Assembly: GCA_027924585.1 (NCBI GenBank)
Contig: BSBM01000592.1
Coordinates: 2,046,001-2,110,000 of the forward strand
Direction of reading: 5' to 3'
Length of the DNA stretch: 64,000 nt
DNA from: Larix kaempferi
Taxonomy: Eukaryota > Streptophyta > Pinopsida > Pinales > Pinaceae
Part shown: positions 1 to 10,770 of the stretch, piece after piece
How the letters are laid out: each line of letters starts with the position of its first letter
Position numbering within the stretch: the stretch's first letter is position 1
Position numbers and translations under genes: made by a program
Notes under the pieces: model-generated
Seen by the model: the letters and a program-made list of their open reading frames with translations, nothing else
What the model was told of the DNA's origin: nothing
Database searches by the model: none

Positions 1-788
1 TGCAAACCAGGCAATGGTGAAGAGTTGTTGGTTGGATTATAAGGGTGGCAGACTGAAATTTTATCCAACGGACATTCTTGTCGAGGATGCTTGGTTCTAC
101 ATCTGGGGCAGAACACACTCATTATTGCATGCTCTTTCTTCTTATCTTGTGATGCATCTAGTTGAGAGTCCATAGCTTCTAAAATGTCAATTTTAAAGTC
201 TTTTAGCAGGGTTTCCAATTCTATCCTTGTGACTTTCTCAGGTTTTTTCAAATTTCTAATACAAGCCTCCTGAAAATACCTCCTAGTTTTCCCTCTATCG
301 CTCATGTCATAAATAAGGTTAAGAGTTCTCAACAATTCTTCCAAAATTTCCTTAGGGAAGAATGTATCCTTTTGGGGGTCACTATATCTTGGTTTATGCA
401 GGACATAGTGAGATCTCTCAAGGTGACCTTCTAAGCTATGATAACATTGATATTTTTGAAGAAATGCGGTCTCCATGTCTCCCCAAGTCTTGATACTAGA
501 TTCTCTTAACCCTTTGAACCATAAAAGAGTGGAGTCTTTTAATGTGGCTGGAAAAAGTTTTAACTTTTGGCCCTCTTGTAGATAGTCATACATTCTACAC
601 AAGATGTCAAATTTGAACAAAAAGGTATCTGGATTCTCACTATCTTTCCCATAAAAGGTAGATAATGGGGAAGGAGGAATGATTACATCCCGTGTAGGTT
701 CTAAAATGGGGAATCCAAAAGTTCCCTTTTTTTTATTTTCTTCTTTTTCTATATTGTGTCTCATCTCATTATGATATTCCTGATCCAT
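1..788 (-). CDS. gag: gag polyprotein, Ty3/gypsy Athila/Tat-type (partial, 3' end outside window)
   Basis: Gag forms the cytoplasmic particle that packages retrotransposon RNA. I read 262 codons with no stop from the first in-frame ATG (788-786); the frame is open back to about 868, so a different start is possible. Residues about 55-125 hold the Retrotrans_gag signature: a PDTFLFKFDILC stretch, then LKLFPATL, then LLWFKGL and a TWGDMETAFLQKY block. These align with E3 gag (PDTFLFEFDVLC, LKLFPATL). Near the window edge a CPRCRTKHPRQEC segment gives a C-X2-C-X3-H-X4-C knuckle, a slight variant of the CCHC form. The central part after FLQKY is diverged from E3. The unbroken frame contrasts with every other gag/pol frame here and suggests a younger copy. 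Confidence 0.85.
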   Translation of the reverse strand, partial: MDQEYHNEMRHNIEKEENKKKGTFGFPILEPTRDVIIPPSPLSTFYGKDSENPDTFLFKFDILCRMYDYLQEGQKLKLFPATLKDSTLLWFKGLRESSIKTWGDMETAFLQKYQCYHSLEGHLERSHYVLHKPRYSDPQKDTFFPKEILEELLRTLNLIYDMSDRGKTRRYFQEACIRNLKKPEKVTRIELETLLKDFKIDILEAMDSQLDASQDKKKEHAIMSVFCPRCRTKHPRQECPLDKISVCHPYNPTNNSSPLPGL

Positions 789-1227
789 GTAGGCTTTTTT
801 CTCTAGGTTTCTCCCTTTCTGCTTCTTATGGAATGTGGAGGATCCTTTTAATAATGTTCCCTTATGAATTAATCCCTATGGTTCCTCCTTGTTCCTAAAA
901 TAATTTCCCTAGTAATTCTATTCCCCTTGTTTATGTTCCGATACTTTTTTATTAAGTTAGTAGCTGGGGTAGGATGCACCCCCTATGATAGTAAATATTT
1001 TGGTGTTTTTGGTTACTATCTCTAAATCTCTAGACCTATTCATGAAACATAAATTATAACTAGAAAAATTATTATAACAATTGTTGGGTTTTGGGGATGC
1101 CTGTTATAACAGATGTGCAGGTTCTTACCTTTCGTCTTACCTCTTACCCGCCACCATCCTATTTCTAAATTTTGGAGAAAAAAATTCTATCTACTTTTTA
1201 ATTATATTCTACCTATCTTCAACTACT
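789..1227 (-). other. untranslated leader of E1 between primer site and gag
   Basis: About 440 bases separate the primer-binding site from the first gag ATG. The frame is partly open upstream of that ATG. I see no conserved protein and no structured RNA I can support. A 111-codon plus-strand frame that crosses the LTR edge here looks incidental. Confidence 0.6.
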
Positions 1228-1241
1228 CGGAAACGGCGCCA
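1228..1241 (-). other. primer-binding site, tRNA-Asp type
   Basis: On the minus strand this reads tggcgccgtttccg. It matches the 3' end of plant tRNA-Asp (TGGCGCCGTTGCCG) with one mismatch, and lies three bases from the LTR edge. tRNA-Asp priming is typical of Athila-type elements. Confidence 0.85.
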
Positions 1242-1244
1242 AAA

Positions 1245-3611
1245 TGTTGGGTGTGTGAGCTATCTCAAGAAAACACCTAATATTAATTATCGACCAGGAT
1301 TAGTAGACTTAGAGTTGAGACAAAATATATGCCTAGGTAGAAGGGATCTCAGATTTCGGCTTGTCAGACCTCAGAGATATTTAATAAAGAAGAGATCAAA
1401 AGATCTTTCAAAATGAAAAACCGAGTTAAACTCTGAACAATACAATTACTAAGCTAACCTAACCAACAGATTAAAGCAATATCAAGTTACACTATTCTAT
1501 GTAAGAATTAAGTGATGGAAGAACAACCGAATTCTAATTAAAAGAGAAGGTGTGATAAAGCTTAGAACTATAACATGACTTATTTCCATCCATACATAAT
1601 TGATAAAAGGCTGATATGATAACAACTGAAAAACTTGATTAGTATAAAAGCAAGCAGGAAACTTTGAAAAGAATATCTGATTATAATCCAACTTTTATGC
1701 CATGAACATATTCATATGAATGAAATACCAATCTTACAATAGAAGAGATTTTAACAACCTTAGAAGAGGTGAAAATATTAACTATCTAAAACAAAGCTGA
1801 AACAACAACTACTTAATAAATCAGATGTAAAGAATTTTACTTTAGAGGAAGGTTTAAGAGAAAGAAGAAGTACTTCATTAAGAACTTATAAACATAAAAC
1901 AAAGTTAAAGTATGTCTAAACTGTTAAATCAGAAGCAAGAAGCATTATACTCAGATGGACAGAAGAAACTAGATTCTAAAGAGGATAAAACGATATAGAG
2001 AGTGTAAGGATCCGAATGGCAATCCAAATGCCTATCTGAATGACAGTCCGAGTGCCAGCCTGAACGAAGGAAGAAGATTTAAGCTAAAGGAAGGAAGAAT
2101 TTTGGATGACTTAGTTACCAGCTGGTTAATGCACATGACCTTATGATGCAAAGGAAGTAATGAGTAGATTGTTTAGAAGATAGGGTGAGGGAAGAAGTGA
2201 TCTATATGAGAGAAAGACTAGCTATTTCTACTTCATCCTAAAGTAAGTTTAGTTTGAGATTGGAGGAATTCTGATACTACAGAGGAAGAACTACAGAGTT
2301 TAAGAGAGGAGCTAACTATGGGAAGGCTCAGAAAACTCAGCTAACTTGATTCCAAAGGAACTCAAGTAAACTAAATTCCTTAAGCAAGACTACAGAGGCA
2401 AGCTGGAAGAGATGAATGCAACCTAACCTATTAAGTAGAGGAGGTGAAATAAATATGACCTATCCTATGGAGAAAACTTAGCTGAACCTAAGCGTAACTG
2501 GTCACTTACTTGTATGCTGCAAACATTGTTAACATAAGCACTTCACAAGAGGCGTATAACATAACATAGAGCTCTTTATTCATAGAAACAATAAAACGTG
2601 AGTGACAGTAAAATACATAACAGAAATTTCATCCATGTAAATAACAGAACAACAATTTAGATTTCAAGATGTAGATATCATGTATAAGATTGATGCAGAG
2701 ATGAAATACACAACACACGTTATCTGTAGAAACGAATACAAACTATACACACAGACTGGAGACCGTTGATCGTTGAGGGGCCCGTCTCAGCAAGCAGAGG
2801 ATGAGTCTTTATTAATCAATCACCATACATGCTGCCAGATCTTCATTAAACCAGAACAGAGATATAGATATATTGAATTAACAGAGCATTACAGCATCCC
2901 TTTGTTCATTTGCAGTCGGAGAAAGATCAATAAGACTGACTCCATGTCAATCATGTCAAATAGAAAATGAGACTTAACAATACACAAAAAAACTTGACAA
3001 GACTTAACCAATTTCAGAGGTAGGAACGCCTATATATATGATTACAATTTGAAGAGCAAGTCAACCCTTTCAGTGGTTGACTACTTCTAATAATAGACAG
3101 TCTTTAATATAGGAAAACAACTCTGTCCAGCATCCCTTGACAACACATAACCAAAAATGGTTCTGCTCAGCATCTCATGACAACTCATATGCCAAGGAAC
3201 GGCTTCATGATGGCTCAGGACAGCACACGGAAGGTCCCCCAGGGTCCACGGCGTTATTCTTCCATGCAATAGCTAGAGATTTAATTCCTCTTCGACGTGG
3301 GTAGAAGTGGATGCGGTGTCAAGTTGGACGTATAGGAGGAAGAATATTCTAGAACTCCAGTTCACAAACCACCAGAGCCACGTCCCAAACAAAATCCACG
3401 TGCCGGTTCATATTTTAACAACCTGAGCATACCTCAACCAATGAGTCCGTGGATTGAATGCACATCCGAATGGCGGGATGAATGACTATGACTCCAATAA
3501 GCGCCTAATTGAAGGTTCCGCTGAGAACCATCATCTGTAAAATAAGAATAACATCATTAAACAAGCCAGATAATCATTAATAAACCAAACTATGGTGAAT
3601 CTTTCCCAACA
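1245..3611 (-). repeat. 5' LTR of E1 (2367 bp)
   Basis: The block is bounded by the perfect inverted ends TGTTGGG and CCCAACA. The inner edge abuts the tRNA-Asp primer site and gag follows on the same strand, so this is a 5' LTR in minus orientation. The second LTR lies outside the window, so I could not confirm the length by pairing. Short open frames inside it (for example 2773-2970 and 3087-3269) have no recognisable content. Confidence 0.82.
3029..3041 (-). promoter_or_regulatory. possible TATA box of E1 LTR
   Basis: On the minus strand the sequence reads catatatataggc, a TATATATA core, about 570 bases into the LTR from its outer (U3) edge. No transcript evidence supports it and AT-rich LTRs throw up such motifs by chance. 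Confidence 0.3.
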
Positions 3612-3760
3612 TTCATAGGATTTATAAATAAATGCATACATGTCCCATTCAGCGGTCTAAATGGCAAAAAGAGAAACTTATGATATCAAAAATGATGATA
3701 GAGCCGTCATTCAGAGCTTATTTATCAACCAAAAACAGTGACAAAGTGGGCACCAACAAG
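3612..3760. other. unassigned 149 bp between E1 LTR and E2 5' LTR
   Basis: It follows the outer edge of the E1 LTR and precedes the point where similarity to the E2 3' LTR begins. I found no match to the first 650 bases of the E2 3' LTR, so either the E2 5' LTR was truncated and replaced here or this is filler. Confidence 0.5.
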
Positions 3761-5378
3761 AAGTCACCTCAATCTATAAAAAGGGATTCCAACATCATTT
3801 CACATCTTTTGATCATTTGTGATTTGAATTGAATGCAATTTTGCCTCTTTGACCTAGGAGATGTGCCCCTATTCCTATCTGGGAGATGTGACCCATGATT
3901 CTACTAAAAGGATGATGACATACAGTTTTCATCACTGATTCTATTGCAGCTCCTTAAGTCCAATCCATTGGTTGGTGTTCTCGTTGTGTGGTTCAACTCC
4001 TTCATTCAGTAGGAATAGTGTTGGAGGGCCGAAAAGAAGGTTTTGGTTTCAACCTTTACAATCATTTATAGATGTTGATATTTGATCCATTGCATAAATA
4101 TCATCATTTACAATAGGAAACACTTTTTTCTCATCAAAAAAGGTGTCTGGATGAGCAAGTTATGGCCATTTTACTAGATCTGGGGTTCCAGCTGTGGAGA
4201 ACGACCCTTGCTTTTCTGTATGGTTTTGTTGAATGCACCCATGAGAATATCATGATTATTGGTGTGCCTATCATGAGAATCAAACATCCCATGGTCATAT
4301 TATAGATCAGATCCAGTGGTTATACCTCCCCTTCTCATTCTTCTCTGAAGCATTGTCCTCCATTCATTGTAAAATCCAAGATTCTTGACTTTCTATGTAA
4401 TATAAGCCATGTGACTTCTATTGTTTAATTAATAAGATAAATTATTGTTTCTGTTGTATTTTTAATTCATTCCTGAATTATATCATTCCTTATAAGGATA
4501 ATTTTAGAGGCTTAGAAGCTATTTGGATTGACTTTTCTCAAGACTAGCTCTTTAGCATCTTTTAATTGACTAGTTTTCCAAAATTTGCAATATAAAGAGC
4601 TCAGAGTAACTATTTTCCTTTATTAAGGTTGATGTACTTTTTTAAATACATTTATAATACATAACGATCCAAAAATAATACATTCATCACCTTCTCTGGC
4701 TATTTGAATCCATGATTATCAAGACTAGCTCATTGGGCACCCAAATTTGACTAGTTTTGCAATTTGTTTAATTAAAAAGTATATGTATGCTAAATTTATT
4801 TTTTGTCAGATGTGATGGGTACTTGATACATTTTTTAATATCATCCCACCATCATATTGATAATTCATGACCATCTCAGTCTGTTTGGAAGATCCTGGAA
4901 ACAAGCTAGTGGAGCAATCCTACATAGCGCTCTTTCTCCCTTTGTCTCCAAACACTTCCAGAACCTCCCAAATCATCAGTAATTATTGTCCATAATCAAA
5001 TTATGGTTTTAATTAATTTTCATCCACCTCTAGTTGATTTCAAATGTAAGTAGGATACTTTAGTAGGCATATGCTGGTGTGCATGGGAAGCCTTGGACTA
5101 GACTTCAGCCTGCCTGATGTTCGAAACATAAATGGACCTAGTACACTGTGCTTAGAACTCAGAATTTTTCCTTGATGATTTTTTACTCACTGCTTCACAC
5201 TCCCCGGTACATTTTCAGATCCAAAAGTGTCCTTCGGTCAATCTCTGGGTGGGTTAATCACTGACCTAGTCTAGTTCATTCTTCACTAGTTTTGAGAACT
5301 TATTATTGTTTTCAATTTTCTGATTTTTAAAGTTGTATTTGAGATAATATCATATGATATCAGATCAGGGATATTATA
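3761..5378 (+). repeat. 5' LTR of E2, truncated on the left
   Basis: It aligns over about 1.6 kb with the right part of the 3' LTR (9150-10770). Shared blocks include ttggttggtgttctcgttgt-like and gagcaagttatggcca-like stretches. It ends in gggatattata just before the primer site, where the 3' copy has gggatattaca. The first part of the LTR, including its purine-rich minisatellite, is absent. Confidence 0.8.
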
Positions 5379-5379
5379 G

Positions 5380-5391
5380 TGGTATCATAGC
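5380..5391 (+). other. primer-binding site, initiator tRNA-Met type
   Basis: tggtatcatagc matches the plant iMet primer-site consensus TGGTATCAGAGC with one mismatch. It lies one base after the end of the 5' LTR. Confidence 0.85.
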
Positions 5392-5466
5392 ACTTTCTTT
5401 GGTTCATCCTGTGGAAATTAAATCTTAGATGAAGAAATATCTCAGAACTATCTTCAAGTTGTAGCT

Positions 5467-7038
5467 ATGAAACTAGATATAGTCATGGAAGATGAAGGCT
5501 TTGAGTTATACGAGGAAGAAGAAATCATTTAAATTGATGGAGGCATACCAAGAGATGAGGATGGTTACATTTTTTATCAAATGTACAGTGAATATCAATG
5601 GGATGAACCACAGATGGATAATCCTAAGCAATATTTGGAAAATGTGATATTTGCATGTGAGAACTTGCCCCACCAATATCAGGAGTATCTTTCCTTGGGG
5701 GAAGAGATTTGTAAATCCATGTATTTCAAATATTATTTTTATTGAAAATTTTGATTTGAGCATAATAATTCATATGAGGAATCATTGAAGATTATAAAAT
5801 TAAGTTGTTCTACTACTCAAATCAAAGAAGAAGAAAGAGAAATCAAAAGTGAAGCCTCATTGGATGCCATTGTTTTTGGCATGAAGAGACTTTTCAGATT
5901 ATCTTCAAACAAAAGCTCCAAGAATTCTGATTCTAAGACAATAGAGGAGAAAGTTACATCAATTCACTTGAAGGAGAAAAAACAAAGTACAAATCATCCA
6001 TTGGAAGAAGATGAAGGTACAATCCTTACTGAGGAGGGTTGTAAGCATGAAGAAGCATCTACTAATGGATGCTATGAAGAGGTACCTGCTGATGGGTGCC
6101 TAAGTTTTGAGGAGACATCTACTGATGGATACTATAATATCTATATTGGTGACATGGATATTAGCCTTAATGAGGTTGTTACAAGTCCCAACTCCATGGA
6201 GCACAAAGAAAAAGACCTTGTAGCATAAAAATATGAACCAATATCATCTTCCCAATCACCACTTGAGATTCCATGTGAAGTTGATCCCAAGAAAAAATAA
6301 GAAGAGGAGGTTCACTCTCATGAACCATCCTTTATTGAAGGGTATTTGAAGACTATTGAAAGTAATATCTATGAGGCCCTTAGAATACTCCATGGCACTC
6401 AAGCATTGGTATCAAATTCTTGTTGGAGAGTCTCTTCATTGGAGGATACATCCTTCCTTGAATACATGGAGAAGATTCAAAGAACAATGTGCAACATCGA
6501 AGGTAATTTCAGGTCTTTGATTTTTGATAGAAACAATTTGGTTGAGCTTAATGAATGGTTACATGAGGCATACTTGAAGAATAATTATGATATTCATAAG
6601 CTAAAAATTGAAAACAAGCAACTTCTTAAAAGGTTGCAAGATACTTTTTCTTCCTCCTATGTTTCATATTTTCATATGGTAGATCGCTTGGAGGATTCTC
6701 ATGACATGATGGATCATGAGAAACATGGCAATTTGCATGTGCTTTATGTGTTTGAATATGATATTTATGAGATCCAACCACTTGCTATGCTGGAAGAGGA
6801 ACTTAGGTTTCCTCTTGATGATGGTTACACACTTTTTGAAGAAGTGCATGATTCCACTACCTTGGAACCAACCTATGAGGAAAGTTTCTCATATTTGAGT
6901 GAGGTGCATGATCCTACCCCTATGGATCCTTCACATGATGAAAATTTTGCACGTTTTGATCATTTGGGGGATTTGGTTCATTCTCCTACATCCCACACTT
7001 CTACATTTTCAGCATTCATCTTAATGAAGTACGGGTGA
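5467..7038 (+). pseudogene. E2 internal ORF A: unfamiliar acidic protein, five in-frame stops
   Basis: A single reading frame runs from the ATG at 5467 to the stop at 7036-7038. It is interrupted by stops at 5530, 5743, 5752, 6226 and 6298 but by no evident frameshift. The N-terminal part is very acidic. The middle is rich in Lys/Glu, with short repeats around the words EEASTNGCYEEVPADGC and EETSTDGYY. The C-terminal part (6346-7038) has heptad-like helical stretches and ends in EVHDSTTLEPTYEE / EVHDPTPMDPSHDE, a local duplication. I recognise no family. Its place after the primer site is where gag would be, so it may be a gag replacement or captured sequence. The retained frame suggests it was once translated. 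Confidence 0.6.
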
Positions 7039-8345
7039 AAGGTTTCTTTTTATTGGTGCCATATGAGGAGTGTGAGACCCCTACACTACATGATGATTCT
7101 ATGATGAGTACACCAGATTATATTTTACAACATAAGTATCCATTTCTCGCATTTTATGACTCTCACATACATGGATGCACCTATGATGTTCACTTGAGTC
7201 ACGTGAAGACTCATAATTTCCCTTGCTCCTTGCTTAGTTCATTTGATGTTGGAGGAACTTCATCCAATACTTGGGTGAAGAGATATATGGTTGGAGAAAA
7301 TTCTTATTGGTAGCAACATCCTTTTTTATTTCTTGATGATATACATATGCATGGATGTATTGATGAGACTTATTTGTGCCACTTGAAGTCTCCTTGCTTT
7401 ATTTGGTCCTTACTTGGTTCAAATTTTGGTGGAGGTTCTTCATTCACTTCTTGAATGAAAGAACACATGGATGATTATTTTGAAGCTTCTTACATTCTTT
7501 TGGAGCAGCATTATAGGACATGGGGTCCTCACCTATGACATTGGATAAGATTTGATTGGTCACTTGATGCTTGTGTGCACTTGGTAAGTGGTGGTCTATT
7601 TGCTTGGATGGACAATCACTTTCATGACCCTTTGGTGAGGCACCTTCTTGATGTACATTTGTATGATGTTTATATGTACTTTGATTATCTATATTTTGTA
7701 CTTATGAATTTTGGGAGGATTCTCATTAGAGAGTGGGATCCTGGCATTCCCCACCTTGATGTAAAATTTTGTGTTACTTTTCTCATTGATGGGATGCACC
7801 AGTTATGGGATCCTGCCATTTCACACTCGGTTGAAATAAGTTGGAGGATATTGTACACCTCCTACTTTGAGGTATTGTTTTGGGAGACCTTGTGCATGAT
7901 ATAAATGCATAAGCATTGGGACATGGGAAACCCACATTCTGATTTATATGTGTTCACACTATGTATTGTTGGGGTGCACAAGTGTTAGGACCCTGGCATC
8001 CCATACTTTCTCGATTGGTTCTTGGTGATATTGTGCACTAGGAGGGTGCACAAGCAGTGGGACCTAGGAATTGTTGATCATTGGTAGCTCATTGGGAGCA
8101 CATTTTGGTTGGTTGGATTAAGTAAGAAAGCCTATTCTCTTCCCCATGGGTTCATATTGGCAGTAGATGGTGATGGTTTCCTACATGGGAAACATATTTA
8201 TGGATGGACTTGTGTTTTTCTTGCAGGGTGTTATGATGAATTCCATGTGATTCTTATGGATTGCATAGGAGAATATATGTTGCACATTCTATTCTTGAGA
8301 ATCAATTCGAATCCTAGTATTAGTTTTGATTGGTATCCACACTAA
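7035..8345 (+). pseudogene. E2 internal ORF B: unfamiliar protein with WDPGIPH-type repeats, stops throughout
   Basis: The frame shifts by one relative to ORF A at the ATGA overlap (7035-7038) and then stays open, apart from six in-frame stops, to 8343-8345. The first 140 codons contain two related segments (DSHIHGCTYDVHLSHVKTH and DDIHMHGCIDETYLCHLKS). The second half carries at least five diverged copies of a short motif: REWDPGIPH, HQLWDPAISH, HKHWDMGNPH, HKC(stop)DPGIPY and HKQWDLGIVDH. I recognise no enzyme and no membrane protein signature with confidence. The ATGA overlap is compatible with a -1 frameshift or reinitiation between A and B, which would be unusual for a pol-less element. 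Confidence 0.55.
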
Positions 8346-8490
8346 GTGCATGGTTGGATGGTAATAGAACAATCTGTTGGGAGAGTTCATGAGAAGTTTA
8401 TAATCAGAATGGTGCAGCAGAAGCATGATGGCTCATGAGTCATGATGCTTAGTTGGGTTGGATTTGATTATTTCTTGAGGACAAGAAATC

Positions 8491-8505
8491 TTGGGAGGGG
8501 AGGAC
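8491..8505 (+). other. polypurine tract of E2
   Basis: ttgggaggggaggac sits immediately before the TG that opens the 3' LTR. This is the expected position and composition for the plus-strand primer. Confidence 0.75.
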
Positions 8506-10770
8506 TGTCATGTTACCTCATTGATGATTAGTGGAAGGATTTCCTATCCCAACCAATCCCTTGGGTTGAGGAGGAAATTTTATGCACTTAGGGTTAATTC
8601 TGAATTTAAGGCATTAATTAGTTAGGAATTTTATTTTTATTTTGATCCTAAGTTTGAAATGCACTTGGTAGAAGTAATTTTTATTAACTAGATATTTTTA
8701 TTTTGGAATAAAGTGGATAATGCTCCACAAGTTTTCCTTAGAGGATAAGGTTGACTAAGAGGTAACTTGCAAGACTAGAAAAGATAAAGTAGTCAAAGCA
8801 AGGAAAGTAGGAAAATGAGAAGAAAGAAGAATAAAGCACAAAAGCATGACAAAGAAAAAAAGTGGGACAAAGCAGAAAAGTAGGACAAAGGAAGAAAAAT
8901 AGGATAAAGAATAAAAGAAATAAAAAGCAGGACAAAGCAGAAAAGCACGGTAATGCAGAAAACCAGGGAAAAGTAGGACAAAGCAGAAAAGCAGGATAAG
9001 GTAGAAAAGCAGGAAAAAGCAGGATAAAGCAAAAGCAAAAGAAAAAGAAAAAAACAAAGCAAAGTAGAAAAGCAAGGAAAAAGCTAAAGAAGGAAGAAAA
9101 GAAACCTTATTTACTCCATGAGGGAGCCTTATCCTATCTTACTTGATAAAAAAGTCACATAAATCTATAAAAGAAGGATTCCAACTCCATTTCACATATT
9201 TTGATCATTTGTGATTTGAATTGAGTGCAATTTTCCTCTTTGATCTGGGAGATGTGCCCCTAGTCCTAACTGGGAGATGTGCACCATGATTCTACTGAAA
9301 GGATGATGAAATATATTCTTTATCACTGATTCTATTGCAGGTCCTGAAGTCCAATCCATTGGTTGGTTTTCTTGTTGTGTGGTTCAACTCCTTCATTCAG
9401 TAGGAACAGTGTTGGAGAGCCGAAATGGAGGTTCTTTTTTTTACCTTTATGATAATTTATGGAGGTTTTTAATTGTTCCATTGCGTCCATATCATCGTAT
9501 CCAGTAGGAAAAAAAAAATCTCATCAAAAAAGGTGTTCGGATGAGCAAGTTGTGGCCAGTTTACTAGATCTGGGGTTCCAGCTGTGAAGAACACGCCCTT
9601 GCTTTTCTGTATGGTTTGGTGAATGCACCCATAAGAATATATTGATTATTGGTGTGCCTATAATTATAATCCAACATCCCATGTTCTTACTACATATCAG
9701 ATCCATTGGTAATGCCTCCACTTCTCATTTTTCTTTGAAGCAATCTCCTCCATTCATTGTAAAATCCAAGATTCTTGACTTTTAATGTAATCTGAGCCAT
9801 CAGAATTCTATTGTTTACTTAATAAGCTGAGTTCCTTTTTCTGATTTATTTTTAATTCATTTATGAATGATATAAGTCCTTATAAAGATAATTTGAGATC
9901 CTTATAAGCTATTTGGATTGACTTTTCTCAAGACTAGCTCTTTAGCATCTTTTAATTAACTAGTTTTCTAGAATTTGTAATATACAGAGCTCGGAGTAAC
10001 TATTTCAATTTATGAATTTTTATGTAGTTTTTTAAATTATTTTATAATCCATTCCAATCCAAAAATAAATGATTCATGACCTTCTCTAGCTGGTTTTTTT
10101 CCATGATTATCAAGACTAGCTCATTAGGCACCTGGATTTGACTAGTTTTGCAGTTTGTTTAATTAAAAAGTACATGTATGCTAAATTTCAGTTATGTCAG
10201 TCGTGATGAGTCCTTGATAAATTTCTAAATATCATACCACCATCATATTTATAATTCATGACCATCTTAGTATGTTTGGAAGATCCTGGAAACAAGCTAG
10301 TGGAGCAATCCTACATAGCGTTATTTCTCCCTTTTCCTCCAAAGACTGCCAGATCCTCCCAAATCATCAATAAATATTTTCCATCATCAAATTAGTGGTT
10401 TAATTACCTGTCATTCACCTATGGTTTATTTCAAGTGTAATTGGAAGAGTTTAGCAAGCATATGCTGGTGTGCCCGAGAAGCCTTGGAGTAGACTTCAGC
10501 TTGGTTGATGTTCAAAACATAAATGGCCCGAGTACATTGTGCTTAGAACTCATAATATTTCCTTTATGGTTCTATCCTAGCTACTTCAAACTCCCTATTA
10601 CATTTTTCCGATCCAAAAGTGTCCTTCAGTCAAGCTTTGGGTGGGTTAATCACTGACCTAGTCTAGCTCCTTCTTCACTAGTTTTGAGAACTTGTTACTG
10701 TTTGCAATTTTCTGATTTTTAAAGTTTTATTTGAGATAATATCATCTAATATCATATCAGGGATATTACA
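8506..10770 (+). repeat. 3' LTR of E2 (2265 bp)
   Basis: It starts TGTCATGTTACC after the purine tract and ends GGGATATTACA at 10770. Its right 1.6 kb is the direct repeat of 3761-5378. The left 650 bases, including the purine minisatellite, have no counterpart in the 5' copy. Confidence 0.8.
8795..9105 (+). repeat. purine-rich minisatellite within E2 3' LTR
   Basis: About 300 bases of tandem 10- to 11-base variants of aaagcaggac, aaagcagaaa and aaagtaggac. The strand is almost pure A/G with spaced C. It creates long Phe/Leu/Cys-rich minus-strand frames that are not genes. Confidence 0.85.

Larger units (their letters stand above)
1..3611 (-). mobile_element. E1: Athila/Tat-like Ty3/gypsy retrotransposon, 5' end only
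   Basis: Read on the minus strand, the order is 5' LTR (3611 to 1245), a 3-base gap, a tRNA-Asp primer-binding site, a leader, then gag running off the left edge of the window. Pol and the 3' LTR must lie outside. The gag is clearly homologous to that of E3 in this window, but the LTR is longer (2.37 versus 1.6 kb) and has different ends, so this is a related but separate family. A possible right-hand target-site duplication is ttcat at 3612-3616; its partner is outside the window. Confidence 0.88.
3761..10770 (+). mobile_element. E2: pol-less LTR retrotransposon (LARD-like), decayed
   Basis: Two diverged direct repeats (3761-5378 and about 9150-10770) flank an internal domain. It starts with an iMet primer site at 5380 and ends in a purine tract at 8491-8505. 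No protease, RT, RNase H or integrase motif is visible in about 3.1 kb of internal sequence, which instead holds two long degenerate frames. That makes it a non-autonomous element of the large-retrotransposon-derivative kind. By eye the LTR copies are roughly 80-88 percent identical, so the insertion is old. The 5' LTR lacks its first 650 or so bases. Confidence 0.8.

Noticed and set aside
1081-1416. 111-codon plus-strand frame across the E1 primer site and LTR edge
   Set aside because: It overlaps the primer-binding site and LTR boundary on the opposite strand and has no recognisable content.
8738-9075. Overlapping Phe/Leu/Cys-rich minus-strand frames
   Set aside because: By-products of the purine minisatellite; they look like membrane proteins only because of base composition.
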